Part shown: positions 37,553 through 50,400 of the stretch, piece after piece
How the letters are laid out: every line of letters starts with the position of its first letter
How positions within the stretch are numbered: position 1 is the stretch's first letter
Source of the DNA: Acanthaster planci
Lineage: Eukaryota > Echinodermata > Asteroidea > Valvatida > Acanthasteridae
Assembly: GCF_001949145.1 (NCBI RefSeq)
Contig: NW_019091362.1
Coordinates: 9,375,295-9,439,294 of the forward strand
DNA: 64,000 nucleotides
Direction: 5' to 3'
Translations under genes and position numbers: made by a program
The notes under the pieces: model-generated
Databases searched by the model: none
What the model was told of the DNA's origin: nothing
What the model saw: only the letters and a program-made list of their open reading frames with translations

Positions 37553-37899
37553 AACTACGCCAAGCTGTGTTGCGATGGAAAGAGGGCAAATGCGGCAGAC
37601 GAAAGATGACACAGAAAGCCGCGGTCCCAATAATCCTGCATGCTGGCAATCCAGGTGCATAGGTCGTCTGATGGTGACCAGGTCAGGAGACAACGACTGT
37701 CGTTCGACAGGACCCTGAATGATCAAGCAACCTTCTCCAGGGAGAGCAATGTTTGATCCATAAGGAAGGGAGCCTAGAAAAGATAATCCTTCCAAACTCG
37801 TTTCCTATTTCCTGAATTGGCTAGCCGCAGTCAACCGACAACTTCAAATGCGGTCGAACAAGAACAAAAAAGAAAAGCGCAACACGTCCCTTACAATTA

Positions 37900-40735
37900 A
37901 GGTGTACACAGTCTAAAACTCGCATACTGGAACATTAGAATCATGCTTGACATTGCAGATAACGACCCAGAGCGTCGCTCAGCCTTAGTTGCACATGAGC
38001 TTTTTAGTCTGAATTTTCGCTGCTCTTAGTGAAGTTTGCCTCTAAAGGGTTGGCAGCCTTCAAGAACATGGCACAGCTAGGCTACACTCTAAATTTACTG
38101 GTCAGGCAAGCTTGAGAATGAGAGACGCCTCTTGGATATCGACTTCACGATCAACCTCGACTCTAAACTGGAAAGTTCGCCAAATGGTCATCGGACCACA
38201 CCTTTCTCCATGCGCCTCACACTTCCAAACAAGAAACTTAATTATCACTCTTTTCAGCGTTTATACTCCGACTCCCCAAACATGTCCAAGTTGTTCCCCA
38301 ACCTGCGCAACCTTGTACAAAACATTCCTGCTGATGACAAGGTAATAATCCTTGACGACTTCAGTGCCAAAGTTAACTGAGATTCAGAAGCCTGGACACT
38401 ATAGTGGACAGGAGTTCTGGCAAACTTGACACAGGAAACTGTAATTCTCTTAGAATTTTTCGCGGACAGACGCCAGAATACCACCCAGATGCGTCCTTGG
38501 TCAAGACACTGGCACCTCATAAATTACATTTTAGCGCTTCAGAGACACTCCTGACGTCTTGCACACCTGAGTGATATCAGGCAAATCTTCAGTTCAAGCT
38601 CGAAGATCCCATTTGCCCCGCAGATCCTTCTCCGGCACTGCTTTGGGAACACCTGAACACTGCTTACTTCTGAAGAATACGATACTCCTCAAAAAGGAAC
38701 AAACACTGGTTTGACAAAAAAGACCAGATTATTCCAGTACTGCTTGCAAATGAAGAGATCTGCTCACAAGGCACACCTCACCTAGCTGTCTAGTTCTGTG
38801 AAAAAGATCCAAACGAATGGTGGACCAACCTCGCAGAAAGAACTCAGCTTTGTACAGATACTGGAAACTACAAGCGGTTTTACAAAGCCCCAAAGGCAAT
38901 GTACGGCCCTTTCCATCATGCAGGTTCAAAGCCATTTGCAAGACGCCCGTCATAGACAGAGTCCATCGTGAACCGGTGGGTGGAGTACTTCAAGGCCCTC
39001 TTCATTGTTTACAGCAAGACTCAGCAATTTTTAGCATCCCTCACGGAAAGTTAAAACAGAAGTGAACGACATTTCAGCCCTACAAAAGCCACTTCAGACT
39101 ACAAAAGCCACAGAGCAGTTGAAAAAGTGGCAAGGTAGCAGGCGTTCATTTAATCCCTCCAGAAATCTGGAAATATATGGGGGACCCATGCTTATACACC
39201 AAGCCCATGAACTCTTTGTCTACTGTTGAAGGCAAGGTAGCTACTACTGAACATCGCTACACAGTAACCATCACCCTGCATAAAAACACAGGCGAAAGGT
39301 CCAAGTGTATTAACTACATGGGATAACCCTTCTCTCCATCGCAGCATGCTTGCAAGAATGCTTCTAAACAGATTGATGCTATCTATCGCAAGAGAGCAGC
39401 TCCCATATACCCAGAGAGCCAGTGTGGCTTTGGAGCCAACAGGAGCACTATTAATAATGGTGGTCGTACGTACTCAGACAGCTCCGAGAAAAATGCTGGG
39501 AACAGAACAAAGGGCCACACATAACAGTTGTCGACCGTACCAAAGCCTTCGACACTGTGAGCAGGAAAGGTCAGTGTGTCAAACCGTAGGACAACAAAGC
39601 CGCCCACCAAGGTTCTTCGTCATGGTCATCCATTCCATGAAGATCAGCGCGGTCAAGTCAGGCACAGTAATCTCAGATCACTTCTGAAAAGCTAATGGCG
39701 TGAAGGCCACGTGCGTCCTTGTACCGACTTTTTTCACCATCATATACCGCTCTGACTGCAGCCTGTTTATCTTAAGACGACTGCAGGCTTACTTAAAGAC
39801 ATAGGAGCAACTCATCCGTCAGCTACTCTTTGCCCATGATGCTACCCTGTTCGCCCATAATGAATCTGCCCTGCAATGAATAACATTCTGCTTTGCCGAG
39901 CTGCCAATCTCTTCGGTCTTGAAGTCAGCTTGGAGGAGACAGCCGTTCACTATCAGCCTGCACCTCTTGAGGAGTACCAGCCTCCTTACATCGCATTTGA
40001 CACAAGAAAGAGCAGAAGTCAGTCCATCAATTCAGCTACCTCGGGTGCAGTATTTCATCTTATGCTAGATCAACAAGACCGACAATAGACTGGCCAAGGC
40101 AAGCAGTAGCGTTTGGCGGACTGTACAAAAGAGTTTGGAACAACAGGAGTCTTAACAATCACCAATATCAGTGTGTGCTGTCTACCCTTCTTTTCGGTTC
40201 TGAGTCGCAGGCCACATACCGTCCCCACCTGCGACTTCTTGAGTGCTCCATTAGCACTGCATCCATACTATCCTTAACATCCGCTGGAGTGACTTGATTG
40301 AAGTCCTTCAACAGGTGGAGGTCACCAAAATCGAAATAGGGCATGATTCCAGGATGGAGGATCATCGCCTGCTGAAGACTGCGCTGTATGGCGATCTCTC
40401 CACTGGCAATCGTGACAGAGCTATAGGGGTACCAAAGAAAACTTACAAGGACTCCCCAGTCTTAGCGCCTGAAACATCGGTTATCGCCAGTTGTCTGTTT
40501 TATATAGCTGCCAATAGTGAGGCCTGGGGTCACACTGTCCAGCAGGGTATCACCTCTTTCAAGAAGACCCGCAGAGCACACCTTAAAGACAAAAGAAGAA
40601 GGAAGAACCCGATGCCACAATACCTAACCCAATCTTTGCAACCGCTGTGGCCGGCGGGCTTGTTCGTCGCGCATCGGCCTCGTCAGCCACCAGCAAGCGT
40701 GCGACAGGCGCGGACAACCCCATTCTAATATTTTG
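37900..40735 (+). mobile_element. Degenerate non-LTR retrotransposon (LINE) ORF2 relic
   Basis: Pieces of a LINE ORF2 appear in order on the plus strand in shifting frames: an endonuclease start (WNIRIMLD, about 37928), the endonuclease segments VIILDDFSAKV (38341-38373) and HWHLINYI (about 38506-38530), linker, reverse transcriptase segments (TVVDRTKAFDTVS, about 39520-39560; a catalytic-box remnant FAHD at 39829-39840 where the family has F-x-D-D), FSYLGC near 40035, and a C-terminal Cys/His finger-like tail near 40630-40720. Many stops and shifts show long inactivity. The order and motifs fit RTE- or CR1-like LINEs; the subfamily is uncertain. It is embedded in a degenerate satellite. Confidence 0.8.
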
Positions 40736-40739
40736 TTCG

Positions 40740-41080
40740 CGAAGTTAATTTAAGCCGTTAGATGAATCCTGGATTGAGGAGGGCGCTATTTCAATTTACC
40801 GGTGTGAGTAACGTGCGCTGCGTGTTTTTCTGGGGGATAGGATGAAAAAAACTTGATTCGCCAAACACTTGTGAAATATTGAAAAAAAATGTCCTAGTAG
40901 GCCTAATCATAATCTTGAATCCCAGTAAAACACGCATTAGCAACCGGGTCCTTATTTCGATGAAAGGTGGGCGCTATTTTAAATTCACCGTGACGGTGCG
41001 AGTAACGTGTGCTTGGGCTTTTTGGAGAGGGAGACGCGAACGTACGTACCCGGGGTACCGAACGTGACGCCATAATTATA
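40740..41080. repeat. Degenerate satellite-like repeat, right block
   Basis: Two or so units sharing GGGCGCTATTT, GTGCGAGTAACGTG and GATTCGCCAAACACTT with the block at 35860-36500. Together they suggest one array split by the LINE and MITEs. Confidence 0.45.
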
Positions 41081-41334
41081 CTCGCGTGTTGCCCTAAAGG
41101 CGTAATGTGTTTTACAGAGATTTTTATGTGTGAGACGTATTCAAATTTCTAGAGAACAAAACAGTACTTTTTAAAATGCAACACATGGATTTCACTTGCC
41201 TTCTACCACCCTCATAGGGCATCGAGAGAGGCAAATTATGCTCTTCACAAAATATTTGCGCTTGCAAGAACGGATAGTTTGTTCATCGTGCACGGCGCCC
41301 TCTTTCGGAAGTAATCCAGTTGACGAAATCCAAG

Positions 41335-44300
41335 ATGGCAGCGACCATGGTGCTAGATAATGGCGCGCATCAGGTGAAAGTTGGCCTGAATACTGAGATG
41401 AAACCAAGGTGTAAAATACTTGTTTCTTGTTGTAGTGAACATTTAGTGAAATTATATATAAAACAGTAAATAGCAAGGAAGGGCATTTGTCTAGATCAAC
41501 CTTTTTTGACAGACTTTCTGTCATTACTTGTTACCACTACTAGTACTAGTACCGTGACTACTACTACTACTAGTACTAGTACTACTACTAGTGTTAGTCA
41601 ATTGCCTGGGATGGCGGCAGTGGAAATAGGCCTAAGATAATTTAACTTTTTGCGTTATCCATACTATTTCCACTTTTGGGAATCTTTGAGTTTGCTTTTC
41701 TTAAACTTATTTTTTATTATAATATTTTGTGGAAATAGTGAATAAATCAAAAAATCAAATCAAATTTGAAACGCTACTCTTTAGGCATGTTAGGTTTGCT
41801 GGTTAACAAAGCCTTGTTACGTTTATAGCCCTAACATTAGGATAAGTCTTGACATGCCTAAATGTAAGCCTTAGGCTGGACATCAAAGAAAAATATCATA
41901 ACAGTGGGCATTGTATATTTGGGGACCCCCAGTTTTTTGTCATTTTAATCTTGTAAAACTAGTCAGCCCCCTACCCCAGAACTGTGGGGTCCATCATCCG
42001 TCCCTACCCTACTGCCAAAAGCAGACTAATGTTAGATCCAGGCATGCTAGGCTAATGACATGGGGAGATTTGCCGGTCATGCTAGTAGCCCTAGGCTACT
42101 AATCTAATGTTAGAGCTAGAAACAAGTCAATCAGTCCATTACTTTTCCAGCAGTATTCCCATACTTCATCAATATGTTCCCTTTTCATCCTGATATTTTC
42201 CCTTTTCAAGCATGTTAAGATTCCATCAAGCATGTCAAACTATCAAGTTACCACTCACTAGATCAACAGCACAAACAGTCATGAAGCAAATGATCCATTT
42301 CAGGTGTAAAGACAACTCAGATGTACCAGATGGAACGAGGGTAGGCCTATACACAACTGTCCAGTTTTTCAAATGCTAATGATCACGTTTGCCAAAATCT
42401 GAAAACTTCTGGACTTCCGAGATTAAAAATGAATTTTGTTATTATTGTTGTTGACAGATCGATTCCCAATTGCATTATGAAAGCCAAGAACGAGCGCAGG
42501 AAACAATACATAGGATCACAGATTGACGATTGCAAGGACCTGTCTGGAATCTTCTACTTGTTGCCCTTCCAGAAGGTATTAGTAGGACTTGAAATCATGA
42601 GTTATTTACATTCACCGGTATCTTGTGAAAAACCAAATGAGTCGACTCTTCAGCTTTTCTTTATGATGTATTTTGTCATAATTAAGAATAGGACATCCAT
42701 GTTTGTATATGCCAGAGAATCTAACAAAGATACCGACCCTTTTATTTCTCTCCTATGCCGTTTGATGCATTGAGAAGCAGTGCATGCTCAGAGGGCAGTC
42801 ATGTTTGCATGCTTCATGATAATATAATTAAGACATTTAATTATTTAAAGTTTCGCCAGTGGAAGCATGGCAGAATGGTTAAGAATGATGTTTTAAAGCA
42901 AAATAATGAGTAAAAAAAAAAATTACAAAATTGTCAACTTTTGACATCTTAGTATCCCTTTGTAAATACGATGACAAATTGTAGACAGAATGTTAAGAAT
43001 TGTGAAGGTGTCTTTTACTCTATCTGCGTGTATTCTTCAGGGGTGAAATTTGTCAGGATTGTCTGATTGCAGGAGTTTGTCATCAGAATTTTCACGATGT
43101 CAGGATTTTTCAAACAGTCTCGTTAGAAATCTGGAAAATCCCGAGGTTACCATCAAGGTATTTTACCAGTAAAACTTATATAGAACACATAAACTAGGTA
43201 TTTCAAGGGGTACGTAAAAGCAAACACATATCGGTGCCGTAGACCCTATGCTGTCATGGGGCCCTCAGTACCTCTGGTGATTATTTGTGGATATTCCATT
43301 CTTCTCCTATCTCACCCCTGATTGGCAGGGTTATCTGGTCAACTGGGATGTCCAGCGGCAGGTCTGGGAGCATACGTTCGGCAAGGACGTGATGAGCCTG
43401 GAGCCGGAGGACACCAATGCGGTCATCGCCGAGCCGTATTTCGACTTCTCCTCCATACAGGAGGCCATGAATGAAATCTTTTTTGAGGAGTACAACTTCA
43501 AAGCCATCCTCAGAACCAACGGTATGTAGAAATTGTGAGGCAGGATAAGCTTGGCTCGGACATCTACAGAGCTTGGTCACAGCTAACGTCTAGTAGGGCG
43601 ACAGAAACAGGACAGGGACAGTTCCACTTTCATATAGAAATGCTGTCAAAATGTCCTATGTATAAAGAAACAAATGGGTCTTGTTTAATAATATTGTCAT
43701 CCATCATAATTCCCAGTTGAAACAGCATTCCTAGACTAAGGGGTACTTAATGTTTTTAATTATTAAAATACCGTCAGTTGAAATCAGTTATTAACCCTAA
43801 CCTTCCTAGATCTTTCAAAAACAATCAGAGAGATCAGGAAGAGTGGAGCAATCCATTACTTGGGGCTTGATTGCTTTTGGCAGAATAAAGAATGTAACAT
43901 CGGTTTCCTGCACAGTAGATGATTTGGGATGGGGGGAAGTTGAGGTCCTAGCACAAAATACCCATGGAGTTTGGGTCGTTGTATTTAAGTAGTACTCCAG
44001 AACAGTATGTGCTTCATTAAACAAATGCACAGAGTGAGGGTTTTTGTTAATTCCAATAGTCCCAAACTAATTGAGGAGTCAGTGGGGGTTATTGGTCAGT
44101 GAGGAAATATGATATTTCATCAACAGATTAAGGCAGGGACATTCGGAAACGAAGCATCTTATGTCATGCTATCTCAAACATGTTCAATGTATGTGAGTTG
44201 GTGTATGGTTGTGTTGATTTGGCCACATTCTCACATGCATATTGATGTTCTCAAATGATCCCATGCCATACCACATATTCTGTCTGTACTGCCCGAACTG

Positions 44301-47300
44301 AAGTTTCTCCATGTTGACGGGGATGTCTGCTGTTCACTCGTAGTTGTTTGTCCACCCTCTTGGTTTGTAGCTGGTACCTTGAGCGCGTTCAAGAACAGGC
44401 AGGAGGAGCCTAATGAGCTGTGCTGTCTCCTGGTGGATTCTGGGTACTCATTCACTCACATCGCACCTTACTACAATGGCAAGAAAGTGGGTAGTTCAAT
44501 AAGAAGGTGAGTAGTGACCCATACCTCAGCAGATGCAATTAGTGGTCAAGTTGAGGTGCAAACTCTAGTTCGACCACTGGTCAGTGTCTTTTTAGCAAGG
44601 CGCATGTGCAGCACAGTCAATTCAAATGAAATCCTTGTGGAGACCTGTACACCTTTAGAATTTTCTTGTGGAGACCTATTCAACCCATTCTCTTGGGTCT
44701 CCACAAGGCACTATATTTCAAAACACGAGATCTTGAGTGTGAAAGCTTTTAGGTACTTACAGTTTCTAATTATCATTTGCGCTGTTGGATGGAGATAATT
44801 TGGATCGATGGCCCTTTTTTCCCCTCTTCAAAGACAAAGGTAGATGTATTTTCATCTCCAAGACTGTGATGTTTTTTCCCCACATATTGTCTGCTTTTGG
44901 ATATTTTTTAGTTTAAGCATCACATTCTATAAATGATGAATCACACATGTTGGGGAGTTTCAAGATGGTGACATTTTTGTTGCCCTTTTTATCAGAGTAA
45001 ATATCGGCGGAAAAGTCTTAACCAATCACCTGAAGGAGATCATCTCATATCGTCAACTACACGTCATGGATGAGACGTACGTCATGAACCAGGTCAAAGA
45101 AGATGTCTGCTATGTGTCTCTTGACTTCTACGGCGACATGAAAATTGCAAAGTAACGATAAATATCGAAATTATTTGTTATTTTGAGTCATCATGGAGGC
45201 CTTTTGGTCTGTCTGGGGGGCCTGTCTCTCTTGCTTCTACAAGTCAACTGTATAACTTGTTTTACGTTAAAGTCCATTTCTTTTTTGTTGGGGGGAATGC
45301 CATATATTATCCCAGCTTGTTCCCCTGAACTGTTTTGCCTGCCTTTAATTTCCAGATTGAAGAGCAAGGAGAACACCGTTGTCAGGGACTACATTTTACC
45401 AGACTTCTCTCACTCCAAGAGAGGTTATTTGAAGCAAGAGGACACTAAACTCAAACCTCATGAGCAGGTAAAAGACAGACATCATGATATCGTTCAGCTC
45501 CTCAGGTCATTTTCCCTGGAATCTGGAATGAAATGTCCTCTGTCACTCTGTTGTCTGAAATCAGTGTTATTTTATACATGGATTATTTGTGGCGAGCCAT
45601 TGAAGATGTGGGTTTTTCAAACAAGTACGAAGCACGTACTAATTCAGGATCTGTTGGACCCATCCAAGTTAAAAGATGATAATGTGAATGAAGAATACTT
45701 TGGCTGCCAGTGCATTCTTGCCTCCTACCAGATCTAAATTTTCCAATTTTTATATGATTTCACACACAACCAGGGAGTTAAGGCTAATAATTGCTTGTTC
45801 TTGCAGACTGTTCGGATGAACAATGAAAGGTTTGCTGTACCTGAGATCCTGTTCCATCCATCTGACATCGGCATACAAGAAATGGGTGTCTCTGAAGCCA
45901 TAGTGCATGTCATCAACAACTGTCCCACAGGTAGACTTGCCTAGTAGGCTGTATCAGTAAGCAGAGCTGGGCTTGACTAGGGTTGACTAGGCTGGATTGG
46001 GTGGTGTTGGGTTTGACTGGGCTGGATTGAATGTTGTTGGGTTTGATTGGGATGGACTGAGTTTAGCTTAGTGGGTTTGACTTGGCTGGATTGGATGGTA
46101 TTGGGTTTGACTGGGTTTGGATTGGATGGACTGGGTTTAGCTAAGGTGGGTTTGACTAGGCTAGATTGGGTCATGTTGGGTTTGTCTAGGTTTAGTGACA
46201 TTTGGGCTTGTAACATGAAATATAAAAGAATATCATCAGAAGACTGATTTGAGAAGAGGTGGCAAAAACCTAAACAAGCACAAAGTTGTGCAAGGCATTC
46301 CATGTTAACCAAAATACACAGATATACACAGTTGGCCGGGATGCCAAAGTTTGGCTGGTTGAGGGAAAGTACTGCACTGTATGGCGTTAGGTTTGATTGG
46401 GTTTTGCTTGGACAGACTTTGACTAGACTGTGCTCTGTTGAGCTGTGGTGGGTCTGGGTGGGTTGGTCTGGTCACCATCTTGTCCCTCTCTGTTTTGCAA
46501 ATAAGCCAACCTTCTGACATGTTAGTGTTCGTGCAGCATTGGCAATTCGCTGAACCTTTATTTATTATGTGCTAGATATGAGACCTCACCTGTTTAAAAA
46601 CATCCTCCTGACGGGTGGCAATGCCATGTTCCCCGGCTTCAAAGAGCGAGTGGAGAGTGATGTGAGGTCCATGGCGCCAGCGCTGTACGATGTCCGTGTG
46701 ACAAAACCAGACAAGTAAGCAGTTGACATTAAAAACCCCCTCTGTTGTCAGCATCTGTCAGCTTTTTCATTTACTGGTTGACTTGGTGAAATGCAATTGC
46801 TTGCGCCAAAGAATACTTACAACTTTGCTCCGATGTGCCTTACAGAGCACTTTAAACATTGGAATGTAATCTACTAAAACTGACCTGTTAGAGAATAAGA
46901 ACAAAAAATCACAAAAGTGTTTATCCTGACGAGAAGAAATCCATGAATTACATTCGTGTCTTTCTTACTGACCACTTTTGATTATGTTCCCTGAATCCTT
47001 TTGGTAAATTATAAACTGTTGAATTGGGATGGTACCAGACTATTTGTGACTGGAAAGCATGCAACATCCCACTTTCAATTTTTGAAAGTGTTGTTTAAAA
47101 CCTGAAGGTATATTAAGGATTAAACTCTCTATCAAAGGAGACTAGTATAAGTGTTTTGTCAACTTTTAGTTAGCTGCTTTTATTTTTACTGTAAAATCTC
47201 CAAGATGAGGAGTTAATGTCTTTTTCAATTCAGTGTGGCTGACTCATTATGATGGTCTGCTTTGAAGCATTTTTCATGTAAATTCTTTATTTTGTTTGAC

Positions 47301-47446
47301 GACTTGCCACTGACAGCCCCATCACACATGCATGGGAGGGCGGCAAACTTCTCAGCACGTCCAAGAACTTCTCCTCGCTGATGGTGACAAGAGATGAATA
47401 CAGTGAACATGGACACAGCATCTGCTGGGAGAAATTTGACGTCTGA
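41335..47446 (+). CDS. ACTR6: Actin-related protein 6 (ARP6), 9 exons
   Basis: ARP6 is a nuclear actin-related subunit of the SWR1/SRCAP remodeller, which deposits histone H2A.Z. Exons: 41335-41408, 42458-42575, 43329-43521, 44371-44506, 44996-45151, 45356-45467, 45807-45930, 46576-46714, 47317-47446. Phases all agree and give 393 aa, close to the human 396. Visible actin-fold parts are the phosphate-1 loop (VLDNGAHQVKVG), the second phosphate loop (LLVDSGYSFTH), and the adenosine motif (ILLTGGNAMFPGF). Family hallmarks are YLVNWDVQRQVW, NHLKEIISYRQLHVMDET and the end EHGHSICWEKFDV. All introns are GT-AG. A second ATG at codon 5 has a strong context. AATAAA signals at 48505-48510 and 48522-48527 suggest a 1-kb 3' UTR. 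It is head to head with BBS9. Confidence 0.95.
41533..41593. repeat. ACT/AGT trinucleotide microsatellite, partly palindromic
   Basis: Interleaved ACTACT and TAGTACTAGT blocks in the first ACTR6 intron. It is self-complementary because ACT and AGT alternate. No function is suggested. Confidence 0.85.
45966..46190. repeat. Degenerate minisatellite in ACTR6 intron 7
   Basis: Head-to-tail imperfect units built from GGGTTTGACT, GGGCTGGATT and GGGTGGTGTT-like blocks, about 30-40 bp each. Strand asymmetry is strong (G/T on plus). Confidence 0.8.
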
Positions 47447-50400
47447 CGGAGGCGCAGTGGTTCATAAACATAAAGGGGGTTGTTCAGTGCGAACCTTCAC
47501 ATGTCCCGTGATACAGAGAACATTGAGTATTGTGTGTGTGACAGATGGGCTGTAAGCACACCTGCAGTTTGAAACTTCTTGATAGCACTCGTTTTAGTCA
47601 CAAGACAAATTGGAGACTAGACCTCCTGTTACACGAGGACAGAGGGACGTCCAAAAGCGGACATCCTAGTGGACGACAATGCTGCTTTCCCTCATCCCGT
47701 AAACTCCGATTGGCCTGGTTGTCAGTAACTGACATACATGTGCATAGCGAGTATGTTTGGAATGTAGCGTAAGCCTGCACCGCATTAGAAGACAGTTTCT
47801 TGTAAGGAGAGTTGGGATCGAGTTGCGTGGATAAGAACTAGTCCCCGCCACATCTGTGTTTCAACATGTGTTTAGCCTCCACAACTACAGAACAAGTTGG
47901 ACACGTACCTGTTTGAGTGGATTTACTTACACGGCACACCCCACGTCTGAACGTATTAGGATGTACCGATCGTTCTCAAGCTCTTATCTGATGGGAGATG
48001 CTGTGGCTGTGATCAGACCTTTTGTTAGAGTTCATTAGCCCCAGGGAGCTGCTGTCAGTGGACAGATGCTTTCTGACAGGTGCAGGGAGCATTTCCCTTT
48101 GAAGCCTACTGGTGCCCATGCGATGAAAGCCGAGGATACACTGTAAATGCCTCGCCGTCGAATTGCATCAGGCCAAGTTGGTCAAAGGCTGAAAACCTTG
48201 CTCAGAAATCCACATGACTGTGGATTTAGGCCGGAGAAGTATACTGTAATACATTACTGACAGTTTTTATATAAGAGGGTCCATTCTCTGACAGTTGGAA
48301 GTACGGGTTATGACGTTATTATTTCTACTAAGGGCAAAACACCTGTAATCAAAATTAATATCTCCCTGATGCAAAAGTACATCTTGAAATATTTCTACTA
48401 ATCAAAGTTAAACAGCAACAATAACTGTTATAACATAAATGTGCTCAATACAATGTTGCACATTAAGTTTACTTTGGACGATGGGGGTCTTGTTAATGCA
48501 GAAAAATAAACATACATATCAAATAAATCATATCACTGATTTTTGACTTTATTTCTGTACTTCTCTTATTTACAATGCAAACTTCATTCTAAAAGCATTT
48601 TCTTAGTACATGTACATTTTACAGCAATGCTTACATTGCCAGAGATTTTGCTGTGATCATCCAAGTTTAGTTGTCTCTTGATGGCATTAGATAGCTAGGT
48701 GTGTTCTCACCTAGGCCTTGCCAATCAGGGACAGACATGACTCAAGTCACATCCTGCCATAGTCCTGTGCAGTTTGAGATCTTTATTGCCAGGCTGTCTG
48801 AAAAGGTGTTGGGGCTGCTGTTTTGGTTTTAGCCAGCAGCATGCCAATAGCAATAGTCTTAGAAACATCTAGCCAGTGGCTATTTTTTCGACATGTGCTG
48901 ATATCAAAGATGGCTGACACTGATGCCACAAGTGATCAGTAATCATCAGGAGAGCCTTTTCTTGAATTATCTTGGAAGAAGTCCAAGTATGGTCAGCCTC
49001 GGTCCAATACTTAAACTTGCTCACAGCTGATGTGGAATAGAATCACTTGAGTAATCTTCAGGTATAGAACAAAATGTCATAGAGCAACTTGGCAGAGTTT
49101 ATCACATAGCTAATAAATGTGCCAAGTGAAGCTTTGGATCAGTAAGAAACATGATTTTTCCAGGTGACATTCTTTTAACTATGAAAGCGACACATACACT
49201 CTAAGTTCTTGTACATGGGGAATTCCAGAAATTAGGGGAGACAAAAATGTGACATTTTTGTGTCCCTGTTACATCTGACCTTCTTATTTGACGTGGAAAT
49301 ATCACAGAAATTGATTTCAAACTATTACTATTTGTTTGGCAGGTAACTTGCATTAATTCACCACTCTTGGAAATTAGAAAATGCGTTCTTACAAAATCAT
49401 CAGTCAGATGCGACAGGAATACGAAAAACAATGGACCCCTAATTTCTGGAATTACCCATATAGCAGCACTGTGACAGACTGATACAGAAATAAGCCCTTG
49501 TTCAAACTACATGGCTTGGCTACAGTGAGACATGTAGCCTTTGGAAGTGGCTGCAGCCATTAGTACCTGTAACTTCCATGCCTGAGGGTGCAGGTCCCGT
49601 TCAGATATAGCCTCTCACATGAATGGATCGATTGCAAATCTCATTGTCTGATTGACTTCAATTCTAAAAAATGTTTAACAGCCAGTAAAGGAATGGCACC
49701 AGTGAAAAAGAAAGGACAAAAAAGATGAATGACAAACCTAATGCAAGAAAAATTAAGGCTTTTATAGATTTGCAACAGAATAAATTTATATTTAATTTTT
49801 ACATTTTTGTAGAATAACATTAATTCAGATCTACTATAAAATTACTCATACGTTTTCACAATCCATGTATAATTATGCAGTCTCTATTTTGGCTTCCATT
49901 CATATTTAAATGAAAAAGGCAATTTTTTTCCCCAGCAAATCAAAATCCTCTTCAAAGAATTGGACTTAACTTCCTAAATAATGAATACACGTACATATAT
50001 TTGGTATGTATAAATATTTACATGTAATACTTTGGCATTATCAAGAACAGAAATATTTAATGCTATCAGCAAAATTTGGTCAGAAAACAGAAATATTTAT
50101 ATTATAGAAAGGGAAGATGGGGCAAATTTACAAATCCTTAAAGTGGAAAATTGGACATCTGCCCAAGCAATAGATATAGAAATGAAAGTTTAATTTTGGT
50201 AATGCCTCAGATCTCAAATTTGTTACATCAGGACGAATACTCGTGCTCACATGCTGACTTTGGCAAATTTCACAAGTGTCCCAAGACTTCAGATATGTGT
50301 TAGGGTAGGATGGAAAATTAAACAAGAGGTAACTCATGGTACATCTTGAGGTTGACAAGGTTACCATGATTTTGTGGGGTACCTCAGGGTAAAACCTCAA

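Noticed and set aside
42860-42890. tRNA-like A-box (TGGCAGAATGGTTAAG)
   Set aside because: No matching B-box (GGTTCGAAT) or acceptor stem follows within tRNA distance.
45183-45737. 184-codon open frame in ACTR6
   Set aside because: It is read-through of an intron, exon 6 and the next intron; the spliced ACTR6 frame explains the coding part.
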